Positions 7,614-15,330 of a stretch of DNA of 37,216 nt are shown piece after piece; position 1 is the first letter of the stretch; each line of letters opens with the position of its first letter. This DNA comes from Microvirga aerophila (GTDB taxonomy: Bacteria > Pseudomonadota > Alphaproteobacteria > Rhizobiales > Beijerinckiaceae), in NCBI RefSeq assembly GCF_003332305.1, contig NZ_QOIO01000056.1, forward strand, positions 1 to 37,216, given 5' to 3'. Position numbers and translations under genes: made by a program. The notes beneath the pieces were generated by a model. That model was not told the DNA's origin. It saw only the letters and a list, made by a program, of their open reading frames with translations, and did no database searches.

Positions 7614-7904
7614 CTACTTGCGGTCGTCCTTGTCGTACACGTTGGTGCGGCTCGTTGACGTGCCGGAAGTGGTCGACGGGCCTGTGGTCGTCGTCCGTGA
7701 CCGTCCGCGCATGAAGTACCAGACTATGGCAGCAAGGAGCGCAAGACCAATGATGATCCAAAGCCAAGGGGCTCCATCATCAGTCGTCGCGGGTGCGGCA
7801 GGTGCGGCGGGTGAGCCTGGCGTGGCGGGCGGCGTAGCTTGAGCGAGGGCCTCGTTTACCGCAACGAACGTCATGATCGTGAAGACTTGGAACCTGTTGA
7901 GCAT
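7614..7904 (-). CDS. small exported/membrane-anchored protein of unknown function
   Basis: 96 residues from ATG 7904, which has GGGGA five bases upstream; two earlier in-frame ATGs (7907, 7916) lie closer to or before that site. A signal peptide (FTIMTFVAVNEALAQA) is followed by a Pro/Ala linker, a strong transmembrane helix (WLWIIIGLALLAAIVWYFM) and a Ser/Thr-rich polar tail ending DKDDRK. The arrangement predicts a short periplasmic segment anchored in the inner membrane with a cytoplasmic Thr-rich tail. Similar small proteins occur in Rhizobiales without known function. It is divergent from the UvrA2-like gene, with about 260 bp between the starts. Confidence 0.55.
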   Translation of the reverse strand: MLNRFQVFTIMTFVAVNEALAQATPPATPGSPAAPAAPATTDDGAPWLWIIIGLALLAAIVWYFMRGRSRTTTTGPSTTSGTSTSRTNVYDKDDRK

Positions 7905-8163
7905 CATGTTCCCCATTTTGCCTATGAAGGCTGCGGATCAACGCCCGCCGCCGGTCCGCGTTCCTTCCAACTCATTATCGAGCGCCCCTGCTCAGGGCCC
8001 GCCGGCAACGGTTGCTTGAATGCCAGATCCGACCTTGGCACTTCCACGGCTCCTGGGGACTGTGCCGGGCGCCGCTCGAAGGAATTTCTTCTGGCAGAGG
8101 CTTCGAGTTGCCCTAGATCTTTGTGGGTTCGACGTCTCACCGAGCCACCCGATGCCAAGAAAC

Positions 8164-10698
8164 ATGAAGCCGCGGTCACAGAGCTCTGTGCAGGAACAGA
8201 TCGGATTCGTTCGTGTGCGGGGCGCACGGGAGCACAACCTCAAGAGCATTGATCTTGAGGTGCCGCGCGATGCCTTGGTGGTCTTTACGGGGGTGTCCGG
8301 CTCCGGAAAGTCTTCGCTGGCCTTTGGCACCCTGTACGCGGAGGCGCAGCGGCGATACCTGGAATCGGTCTCGCCCTATGCGAGGCGCCTGTTCCATCAG
8401 ATGCCCGTTCCCGATGTGGACGACATTGACGGTTTGCCGCCGGCCGTCGCGCTTCAGCAGCAGCGCGGATCGCCGACCACGCGCTCCTCGGTGGGAAGCG
8501 TCACGACCTTATCCAACCTCTTGCGCATGCTCTATTCCCGGGCCGGAGACTATCCGCGCGGCCAGGCGATCCTCTACGCCGAGTCGTTCTCGCCCAATAC
8601 CCCGGAGGGGGCCTGCCCCCGGTGCCATGGCCTCGGCCGGGTTTATGAGGTCACCGAGCAATCGATGGTGCCTGACGACTCGCTGACCATTCGCGAGCGG
8701 GCCATTGCTGCATGGCCGACCGCCTGGCATGGACAGAACCTGCGCGATATCGCCACCACGCTCGGCTTCGACGTCGATCGTCCCTGGAAGGATCTGCCCA
8801 AGAAGGACCGCAACTGGCTGCTCTTCACGGACGAGCAGCCGACCGTCCCGGTTTATCCGGGATATACGCAGCAGGAGGTTCGGCGCGCGCTCAAGCGCAA
8901 GGAAGAGCCGGCCTATCAGGGGACCTTCACGAGCGCCAAGCGCCACGTGCTGCACACCTTCGCCAATACGCAGAGCCCGCTGATGAAGCGACGGGTGTCG
9001 CAGTACATGGTGAGCACCGAATGTCCGCTTTGTCACGGCAAGCGCCTTCGTCCCGAGTCTCTGTCCGTGAAATTCGCTGGGCTGGACATCGCCGATATTT
9101 CCAGCCTGCCGCTGGCCCGTCTCTCTGACATTTTCCGCCCTTATGCGGATGGCACAGCTTCCAGCATGGCGAGGATCGAAGCGGACTATCCGGAAAAGGC
9201 AGTCGTCGCGCAACGCATCGCCGAGGATCTCGTCGCCCGGCTCAACGTTATGATCGACCTCGGGCTTGGCTATCTTGCCATCGAACGCAGCACCCCGACG
9301 CTTTCGCCCGGCGAGCTTCAACGGCTGCGGCTCGCTACGCAGGTGCGCTCCAACCTGTTCGGCGTGGTCTATGTGCTCGACGAGCCCTCGGCCGGGCTTC
9401 ACCCCGCCGATACGGAGGCCCTGCTGAATGCGCTCGGGCAGCTGAAGGCGTCCGGGAATTCGCAGTTCGTGGTCGAGCACAATCTTGACGTGATCCGTCA
9501 GGCCGACTGGATCGTCGATGTGGGTCCCGGCGCGGGCGAGCAGGGCGGCTTCGTGCTCTATAGCGGCCCGCCCGAAGGGCTCAAGCAGGTGGAGGCCTCG
9601 CAGACCAGACGTTTTCTGTTCGACGAAAGCGTCACAGCGCGCCGGACGCCGCGCCTGCCCAAGGGCTGGCTGCGCCTTGCCGGTGTTACGCGCAACAACC
9701 TGCACGAACTCGATGTGGCGTTTCCACTGGGTGTGTTCACCACGGTGACGGGAGTATCGGGCTCCGGAAAGTCAAGCTTGGTCAGCCAAGCCCTGGTGGA
9801 ACTGGTAGCGGAACATCTCGGGCATGACATTCCTACGGACGAGGACGAGAGCGAGGAGCTCGAGCGGGTGAGGGGCGCTGCGAGCGACGGCCGGATTGTC
9901 GGCGGAATCGAGGGGATCAAGCGCTTGGTCAGGGTAGATCAGAGGCCGATCGGGCGCACGCCGCGCTCAAACCTCGCAACCTATACAGGCCTTTTCGATC
10001 ACATCCGTAAGCTGTTTGCCGCGACCAGACAGGCACGCGCACGCCGCTACGATGCCGGGCGCTTCTCCTTCAACGTTGCCAAGGGCCGCTGCCCAAACTG
10101 TGAGGGCGAGGGGTTCGTAATGGTCGAACTCCTCTTCCTGCCGAGCGTTTATGCGCCTTGTCCGACCTGTCACGGGGCCCGATACAATGCTGATACTCTC
10201 AAGGTCAGATATCGCGACAAATCCATCGCCGATGTCTTGGGAATGACGGTCGATGCCGCCTGGGAGTTCTTCGCAGACGAGCCGCACGTGCATCGCTCTC
10301 TAACGATCGTGCGCGAGGTGGGTCTAGGTTATCTACGGCTCGGCCAGCCCGCGACCGAGCTGTCCGGCGGCGAGGCGCAGCGCATCAAGCTGGCCACCGA
10401 ACTGCAAAGAATTCAGCGTGGCGATACGCTCTATGTTCTTGACGAGCCGACCACTGGACTTCATCCGGCTGACGTCGAAAGGCTTGTGGTCCAGCTCAAT
10501 GGATTGGTCGAGGCCGGGAATACGGTCATTGTGGTCGAGCATGACATGCGTGTCGCGGCAAGAAGCGACTGGGTGATGGATATCGGTCCGGGGGCGGGCG
10601 ACGAGGGCGGGAAGGTGGTTGCGTCCGGTCCACCAGACGAGGTGGCGAAGGCCCTAGGTAGCCGCACGGCCCCCTATTTGGCGCGCATCCTCGCTTGA
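8164..10698 (+). CDS. uvrA: UvrA2-type excinuclease ABC subunit A-like ATPase
   Basis: 844 residues from ATG 8164 (an ATG at 8152 is also possible). Two ABC ATPase halves are visible: Walker A GVSGSGKSS near residues 43-51 and again near 530; signatures LSPGELQRLRLA (about 380) and LSGGEAQRIKLA (about 732); Walker B with DEPSAGLHP and DEPTTGLHP. Zinc-binding CxxC pairs occur at about 150 (CPRCHG), 286 (CPLCHG), 642 (CPNCEG) and 665 (CPTCHG). The protein is about 100 residues shorter than housekeeping UvrA, and no UvrB-binding insert is apparent after the first Walker A; the first signature also has Pro in place of Gly. These features fit UvrA2, a paralogue linked to damage or DNA-intercalating drug tolerance, rather than the canonical repair enzyme. 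It appears to be a single-gene unit. Confidence 0.88.
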   Translation: MKPRSQSSVQEQIGFVRVRGAREHNLKSIDLEVPRDALVVFTGVSGSGKSSLAFGTLYAEAQRRYLESVSPYARRLFHQMPVPDVDDIDGLPPAVALQQQRGSPTTRSSVGSVTTLSNLLRMLYSRAGDYPRGQAILYAESFSPNTPEGACPRCHGLGRVYEVTEQSMVPDDSLTIRERAIAAWPTAWHGQNLRDIATTLGFDVDRPWKDLPKKDRNWLLFTDEQPTVPVYPGYTQQEVRRALKRKEEPAYQGTFTSAKRHVLHTFANTQSPLMKRRVSQYMVSTECPLCHGKRLRPESLSVKFAGLDIADISSLPLARLSDIFRPYADGTASSMARIEADYPEKAVVAQRIAEDLVARLNVMIDLGLGYLAIERSTPTLSPGELQRLRLATQVRSNLFGVVYVLDEPSAGLHPADTEALLNALGQLKASGNSQFVVEHNLDVIRQADWIVDVGPGAGEQGGFVLYSGPPEGLKQVEASQTRRFLFDESVTARRTPRLPKGWLRLAGVTRNNLHELDVAFPLGVFTTVTGVSGSGKSSLVSQALVELVAEHLGHDIPTDEDESEELERVRGAASDGRIVGGIEGIKRLVRVDQRPIGRTPRSNLATYTGLFDHIRKLFAATRQARARRYDAGRFSFNVAKGRCPNCEGEGFVMVELLFLPSVYAPCPTCHGARYNADTLKVRYRDKSIADVLGMTVDAAWEFFADEPHVHRSLTIVREVGLGYLRLGQPATELSGGEAQRIKLATELQRIQRGDTLYVLDEPTTGLHPADVERLVVQLNGLVEAGNTVIVVEHDMRVAARSDWVMDIGPGAGDEGGKVVASGPPDEVAKALGSRTAPYLARILA

Positions 10699-10818
10699 TG
10701 CGGTTTAACGTTGGCGATGACGGGCGGCTGGCGGGCGTACTTGTGGCTTGTCCCGCAATGGGCCATTCAGGTCAGCATCCGAGGGACGACTCGCAGATTA
10801 CGACGATCTGCGCTGCAG

Positions 10819-11286
10819 TCAACGCGCGACGGGTGGCGTCAAAACATATGCCGTCGTCGATTTCACCCGCTGCATGGCAAAGCGGGACGTCACATTCTTG
10901 AGCGGGATCGCTTCAATCAGCCGCTTGTAGAAGCCGTCATAGGAGGCCATGTCAGACACGACGACACGCAGCATGTAGTCTACGTCGCCGGCCATACGAT
11001 AAAACTCCATGACCTCTGGCATAGCGGACACCAGTTCGGCAAAACGCTGCAGCCACTGGCCCGAATGATCCGCAGTTTCGATGGACACAAACACTGTCAG
11101 GCCGAGACCAACTTTCTCGGGGTCAACCAAGGCAACGCGCTTTTGGATAACGCCTGTCGCCTCTAGACGCTGAACTCTCTTCCAGCAGGGAGTCTGGGAC
11201 AGGTTTATCCTCTGAGCCAGTTCCGCAATCGAAATACTTGCGTCTTCCTGCAGCAGCGCGAGAATCTTAATGTCCGTGGCATCCAT
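10819..11286 (-). CDS. Lrp/AsnC-family transcriptional regulator
   Basis: 155 residues. An N-terminal winged helix-turn-helix (about 5-55: DIKILALLQEDASISIAELA then INLSQTPCWKRVQRLE) is followed by the RAM/AsnC effector domain (about 65-150; GDVDYMLRVVVSDMASYDGFY). These proteins form dimers to octamers and respond to amino acids or related small molecules. It is transcribed away from the seven-gene transport/monooxygenase operon, with 422 bp between the starts, a typical arrangement for a local regulator. The gap carries an Lrp-type box at 11378-11392 and a small dyad 33-50 bp upstream of its start codon (11319-11336) that could serve autoregulation. The cognate effector is not known. Confidence 0.92.
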   Translation of the reverse strand: MDATDIKILALLQEDASISIAELAQRINLSQTPCWKRVQRLEATGVIQKRVALVDPEKVGLGLTVFVSIETADHSGQWLQRFAELVSAMPEVMEFYRMAGDVDYMLRVVVSDMASYDGFYKRLIEAIPLKNVTSRFAMQRVKSTTAYVLTPPVAR

Positions 11287-11318
11287 CGCGTGATGCGCTC
11301 CAAAGTGGTTAATTTATG

Positions 11319-11336
11319 CTGATATGCGCCCATCAG
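11319..11336. promoter_or_regulatory. CTGAT-N8-ATCAG dyad upstream of the Lrp-like gene
   Basis: Five-base arms CTGAT and ATCAG are separated by 8 bases, 33-50 bp upstream of the regulator's start codon. The position suits autorepression, but the arms are short and chance is possible. Confidence 0.25.
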
Positions 11337-11377
11337 GCGAATTAAATTGCCCTGCCGATGCCAGATCGACAACTTAA

Positions 11378-11392
11378 GAGAAATTTATTCTA
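11378..11392. promoter_or_regulatory. candidate Lrp-type binding box
   Basis: The 15-mer GAGAAATTTATTCTA matches the E. coli Lrp consensus YAGHAWATTWTDCTR at 13 of 15 positions (mismatches at positions 1 and 7). It lies in the gap between the divergent Lrp-like gene and the transport operon, 92 bp from the regulator start. The site recognised by this paralogue may differ. Confidence 0.45.
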
Positions 11393-11480
11393 GATTGCCG
11401 CCAAGTGACGTCAATAGTGACTATCAAGGGTCGGTAACGAAGTGCAGTCTTCGGAAGGTCTGCTGGACAGGGCCTAGTGT

Positions 11481-11498
11481 TGTTCTTCTAAAAGAACG
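11481..11498. promoter_or_regulatory. operator-like dyad 1, GTTCT-N6-AGAAC
   Basis: GTTCT and AGAAC are separated by six bases (TCTAAA). The same dyad with the same spacing recurs at 11609-11626, and an imperfect copy at 11631-11648, all upstream of the solute-binding protein gene. A lone half-site AGAACG lies at 11555-11560. Confidence 0.5.
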
Positions 11499-11608
11499 AA
11501 ATCGCGGCATGGTGTTGAGCTGTACGTGTTGATTCAGTCAATCTCGTAGTCGAAAGAACGATTTTTCTATATTTACCGGTCTGGATAGAAGGATATGCTC
11601 GCGTCTCT

Positions 11609-11626
11609 CGTTCTAAAAAAAGAACG
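11609..11626. promoter_or_regulatory. operator-like dyad 2, CGTTCT-N6-AGAACG
   Basis: This is the most perfect copy, with six-base arms around an A6 spacer, 83-100 bp upstream of the GTG start of the transport operon. Its centre is 128 bp from dyad 1 and 22 bp (about two helical turns) from dyad 3. Confidence 0.55.
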
Positions 11627-11630
11627 TTCC

Positions 11631-11648
11631 CGTTGCTGTTTTAGAACG
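11631..11648. promoter_or_regulatory. operator-like dyad 3, imperfect (CGTTGC-N6-AGAACG)
   Basis: The right arm is identical to dyad 2; the left arm matches four of six bases. It is centred 22 bp from dyad 2, so both would be on the same DNA face, as expected for cooperative binding. It lies 61-78 bp upstream of the first gene. Confidence 0.4.
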
Positions 11649-11708
11649 ATCTCTGGATAATTCCCCTGTCATTTCCGGCTATCTAGCCGTCTACGCAGGG
11701 GAACAATC

Positions 11709-13376
11709 GTGTCGCTCAATATTGGCTTCGGAAGCAGAGCCCACTTCGCCACACTGGCCAGCACCGCTTTTCTGGCGGGCTCCCTTGGATGGGGAAGCGC
11801 CGCGATGGCGACAGGATCCGGCGAGGCTCCAGTCAAAGGCGGCACGCTGATCTATCTCGAGCAACAGGCTCATACGAATCTCTATCCACCCGCAGGCGGC
11901 TTCTATCCAAATGGCGGCATCCTCAACCAGATCACCGATAAGCTGACCTACCAAAACCCGAAGACGCTTGAGATCGAGCCATGGATCGCCGAGTCGTGGA
12001 CGGTAAACCCTGACGCGACGGAATATACGTTCAAGATTCGTAAAGGCGTTACCTTCTCCGACGGAACGCCTCTCGATGCCGCGGTCGTCGTCAAGAACTA
12101 CGATACGTTCGGACGCGGCAACAAGGAGTTGAAGCTTCCGATCTCCGAGGTGATCAACAACTACGATCGCAGCGAGGTCGTGGATTCCCACACGGTGAAG
12201 TTCTATTTCAAGAGGCCTTCACCCGGATTCCTGCAAGGCACGTCGGTGATCGGCTCCGGGTTGGTATCTCTCGCAACCCTGGCGCTGCCTTATGAGGCTT
12301 TGGGCGACGCCACGAAAATCATCGGTTCCGGGCCATTCGTTGTCGCAAGCGAAACACTTGGACGGGAACTCGCCTTGAAGGCACGGGCTGACTATAACTG
12401 GGGACCCGCCAAGCTCGAGCATCAGGGCCGTGCCTATCTCGACGAGATCAAGTATATCATCACTCCCGAGGACAGCGTCCGCATCGGCGCGCTTCTAGCC
12501 GGGCAGGCTGACGTCATTCGCCAGATCCAGGCCTATGATGAGAAGCAGGTCGAGGACGAAGGTTACCGGATCTATGCGCCGTCCACTCGCGGGGTGAACA
12601 ACAGCGTCGTCTTCCGGCCCGACAATCCGCTGGTGGCCGATGTCCAGGTACGTCGAGCCCTGCTGCATGCAACCAATACGGACGAGATCGTTTCGACGCT
12701 GTTCTCCACCAATTATCCGAAGGCCACCTCGATCATCGCGCAGACGGCTCTCGGCTACATCGATCTGTCGGCAAAGCTTTCGTACAATCTCGACAAGGCC
12801 AAGGGTTTGCTCGACGATGCGGGCTGGAAAGCCGGCCCGAACGGCCTGCGCCAGAAGGATGGCCTGACCTTGGAGCTGACTGCTTACGAGTCCCTGCCGC
12901 AGCCGCAGAACAAGGAGACCCTTCAGCTGGTATCGCAGCAATGGGGCAAGATCGGCGTGAAGCTCAATGTGCTCACGGCCGACTCGGGCAGCGCAACAGT
13001 GAACAATTTCGATCCTGCCAAGGCGGCGGTTTCACCGGCGATGGTCGGCCGCGCCGATCCGGACGTGATCAAGAGCCAGTACTATCCTACCAACCGCAAT
13101 GTTCTACTGCAAAAGGGCGGCAACAGCGATAAGGTGAAAACCTTCGTTGATGAGAGGCTGAACGCTCTCTTGGACAAACTGGCTTCCGAGCCGGATCGCA
13201 CAAAGCGCCTCGCCGTTGCAGGCGATGTTCAGAACTACGTGATTGATCAAGCCTACGCCATTCCGATCTTCGAGGAGCCGCAAGCTTTCGCCGCCGCTCC
13301 ATACGTGAAAGGTGTCGCTTTTGAGGCTGTGGGACGACCGAGCTTCTACAGCGTCTGGCTTACGCCCCGCCGGTAA
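11709..13376 (+). CDS. ABC transporter substrate-binding protein, family 5 (KPN_01854-like)
   Basis: 555 residues, starting at GTG 11709 behind AGGGGA. An N-terminal export signal (about 1-35; ATLASTAFLAGSLGWGSAAMA) is followed by a family 5 (peptide/nickel/opine type) binding protein: KGGTLIYLEQQAHTNLYPP, then the typical IAESWTVNPDATEYTFKIRKGVTFSDGTPLDA. It should capture a small solute in the periplasm and deliver it to the permeases encoded next. With its companions it matches what I recall as the TIGR04028 (KPN_01854) family, always found beside a luciferase-like monooxygenase. The substrate is unknown. It heads the operon, and a perfect hairpin follows it, consistent with higher expression than the permeases. 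Confidence 0.9.
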   Translation: MSLNIGFGSRAHFATLASTAFLAGSLGWGSAAMATGSGEAPVKGGTLIYLEQQAHTNLYPPAGGFYPNGGILNQITDKLTYQNPKTLEIEPWIAESWTVNPDATEYTFKIRKGVTFSDGTPLDAAVVVKNYDTFGRGNKELKLPISEVINNYDRSEVVDSHTVKFYFKRPSPGFLQGTSVIGSGLVSLATLALPYEALGDATKIIGSGPFVVASETLGRELALKARADYNWGPAKLEHQGRAYLDEIKYIITPEDSVRIGALLAGQADVIRQIQAYDEKQVEDEGYRIYAPSTRGVNNSVVFRPDNPLVADVQVRRALLHATNTDEIVSTLFSTNYPKATSIIAQTALGYIDLSAKLSYNLDKAKGLLDDAGWKAGPNGLRQKDGLTLELTAYESLPQPQNKETLQLVSQQWGKIGVKLNVLTADSGSATVNNFDPAKAAVSPAMVGRADPDVIKSQYYPTNRNVLLQKGGNSDKVKTFVDERLNALLDKLASEPDRTKRLAVAGDVQNYVIDQAYAIPIFEEPQAFAAAPYVKGVAFEAVGRPSFYSVWLTPRR

Positions 13377-13390
13377 CCAGCGATCCATAC

Positions 13391-13422
13391 GGCCGGATGC
13401 CCACGAAAGCAGGCATCCGGCC
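13391..13422 (+). terminator. intra-operon hairpin between binding protein and permease genes
   Basis: GGCCGGATGCC (13391-13401) pairs perfectly with GGCATCCGGCC (13412-13422) around a 10-nt loop, 14 bp after the binding-protein stop. A T-rich stretch (CCTTTTATT) begins about 15 nt later, too far for a classical terminator. Such hairpins commonly stabilise the upstream mRNA or partially terminate, giving excess binding protein over permease. Confidence 0.7.
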
Positions 13423-13459
13423 ATCGTCCCACAAATCCTTTTATTCAGGCAGGTTTCCC

Positions 13460-14404
13460 ATGTCCCGCTATGTGATTGGCAGGATCGGACAGGCAGTGAT
13501 CGTTCTCTGGGCTGCCTTCACAGCCTCGTTCATCCTGTTGCAGGCGTTGCCAGGCGATGCAATTCTCATCAAGTTCCTGAACCCAGAATTAGGTCTCGGG
13601 CCGGAGCAGATCGCAGAGATCCGCGCTTCGTATGGTGCAGATATTCCGCTCTGGGCGCAATATCTGCACACCGTCTCAAACTTCTTGTCCGGCGACTTCG
13701 GCTATTCCGTCCAAGCCGGTGTACCGGTCGGAGACCTTCTGCTCGCCAGCCTGCCATCCACTCTCTGGCTGGCAACCCTCGGATTCCTCCTGGCGCTCGT
13801 CGTCGCCATTTCACTCTCGGTCGCATCGGCGCTGCTGCCACTTTCCTGGCTGCGCTCCAGCATCCAATCGCTTCCGTCACTCTTCGTGGCCACGCCGGTG
13901 TTCTGGCTTGGAATCCTGCTGATCCAGATCTTCTCGTTTCAGCTCAAGCTGGTTCCTGTCATCAGTCCGGGGCCTTGGGAAGGCTTCGTCCTTCCAGTTC
14001 TAACGCTCGCTATCCCGATTTCTGCGCCGCTGGCACAGGTGCTGATGCGCAACATTGACAACGTGATGACGGAACCTTTCGTGGCTGTCGCCCGAGCCAA
14101 GGGCGCATCGCGGAGCTGGGTGTTGTGGAAGCACGTGGCCAAGAACGCGCTGCTGCCCACCATGACCATCGGAGGCATTCTCTTCGGTGAACTTTTGGCA
14201 GGCGCTGTCGTCACAGAGGCTGTCTTCGGTCTGAACGGGATCGGTGGGCTCACACAGCGTTCCGTCGGCCATCAGGATATCGCCGTACTTCAGGCTCTCG
14301 TTGTCTTCTCGGCAGCTGCCTTCGTGCTCATTAACCTCGTGGTGGATCTTCTCTACCCCGTCTTCGATCCTCGCCTCCGGTCCAGGGAAGGGGCTGTCGC
14401 ATGA
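13460..14404 (+). CDS. ABC transporter permease, DppB type
   Basis: 314 residues with about six helices. The start at ATG 13460 gives the family N-terminus (SRYVIGRIGQAVIVLWAAFTASFILLQALPGDA). The conserved permease loop that contacts the ATPase reads VAVARAKGASRSWVLWKHVAKNALLP. Family features also include TPVFWLGILLIQIFSFQL and FGLNGIGGLTQRSV. It forms the inner-membrane channel with the next gene's product. Its stop overlaps the next start (ATGA at 14401). The frame is open upstream to 13397, but that part covers the hairpin and is not coding. Confidence 0.92.
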   Translation: MSRYVIGRIGQAVIVLWAAFTASFILLQALPGDAILIKFLNPELGLGPEQIAEIRASYGADIPLWAQYLHTVSNFLSGDFGYSVQAGVPVGDLLLASLPSTLWLATLGFLLALVVAISLSVASALLPLSWLRSSIQSLPSLFVATPVFWLGILLIQIFSFQLKLVPVISPGPWEGFVLPVLTLAIPISAPLAQVLMRNIDNVMTEPFVAVARAKGASRSWVLWKHVAKNALLPTMTIGGILFGELLAGAVVTEAVFGLNGIGGLTQRSVGHQDIAVLQALVVFSAAAFVLINLVVDLLYPVFDPRLRSREGAVA

Positions 14405-15330
14405 CCAGCATCAACACAGCTAGTCGTAGCCTCGTGCCAAGCGATGCAGGTCTTTTAGAAAGTACATCGCGCTATGGTGTCGGAACTCACCCGAACGACA
14501 GAGGACTGCCAGTCGCTCGGTGGCTGACCGCCGTCATGCGTTTTCCAATCGGGCTGGCGGCATCGTGGTTCGTGATGGCAATTGTCGTCATGTGGGCGCT
14601 TTTTCCGGCGCTGTTCACGAGCTACAGCGGAACGGTGGGCGTGGCGCGGCAGCAGCTTCGCGCCCCAAGTGCCGAACACTGGCTTGGGACGGATGCGCTG
14701 GGCCGCGATCTCCTGGCACGCGTCATCTACGGTGCTGCCAATTCGCTCTCTGGAGCTTTCGTGGCGGTCGGCGTCGGCCTCGTCATCGGAACGACGCTCG
14801 GCTTGCTCGCTGGATCCGCGCGGGGCAGGGTGGATGGTGCCATCATGCGAATCGTAGATGTGTTACTGTCGATTCCGCAGCTGCTCCTGTCGCTGAGCAT
14901 AGTAATCCTGCTCGGTTTCGGCACCGTCAACGCCGCCATCGCGGTTGGCGTCACCTCCATCGCCAGCTTCGCGCGTCTTGCCAGATCCGAGGTAGTGAGG
15001 GTGCGGGCAAGCGATTACGTCGAGGCTGCGTTCGGCAGTGGCGGAACCTTCGTCCGCGTCCTGCTGCGGCACATCCTTCCGAACTCCCTGACCTCTGTGG
15101 TTGCGCTGGCGGCTCTGCAGTTCGGCTCCGCTATCCTGGCGATCTCGACACTCGGCTTTCTTGGATACGGCGCTCCTCCACCCACGCCGGAATGGGGCCT
15201 GCTGATTGCCGAGGGACGCAACTATATCGCCCGTGCGTGGTGGCTGACGACTGTTCCTGGCGTCGTCGTTATCCTTGTCGTCCTATCGGCGAACCGCATC
15301 AACCAGTCGTTTGGAAAGGACAGGACATGA
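14401..15330 (+). CDS. ABC transporter permease, DppC type
   Basis: 309 residues. A polar N-terminal 40 residues leads to the first helix (FPIGLAASWFVMAIVVMWALFPALF), then the DppC-family motif HWLGTDALGRDLLARVIYGA and five more helices. The ATPase-contact loop is DYVEAAFGSGGTFVRVLLRHILPNS. It pairs with the preceding permease. Start and stop overlap neighbours by four bases on both sides (ATGA at 14401 and at 15327), showing a tightly coupled operon. The N-terminal extension is longer than in many relatives but has no recognisable domain. Confidence 0.92.
   Translation: MTSINTASRSLVPSDAGLLESTSRYGVGTHPNDRGLPVARWLTAVMRFPIGLAASWFVMAIVVMWALFPALFTSYSGTVGVARQQLRAPSAEHWLGTDALGRDLLARVIYGAANSLSGAFVAVGVGLVIGTTLGLLAGSARGRVDGAIMRIVDVLLSIPQLLLSLSIVILLGFGTVNAAIAVGVTSIASFARLARSEVVRVRASDYVEAAFGSGGTFVRVLLRHILPNSLTSVVALAALQFGSAILAISTLGFLGYGAPPPTPEWGLLIAEGRNYIARAWWLTTVPGVVVILVVLSANRINQSFGKDRT

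Noticed and set aside
14520..15326. Upstream extension of the double ATPase frame through the second permease gene
   Set aside because: The translation has no domain and lies out of frame in an intact permease; the ATPase start at 15327 overlaps the permease stop as elsewhere in the operon.
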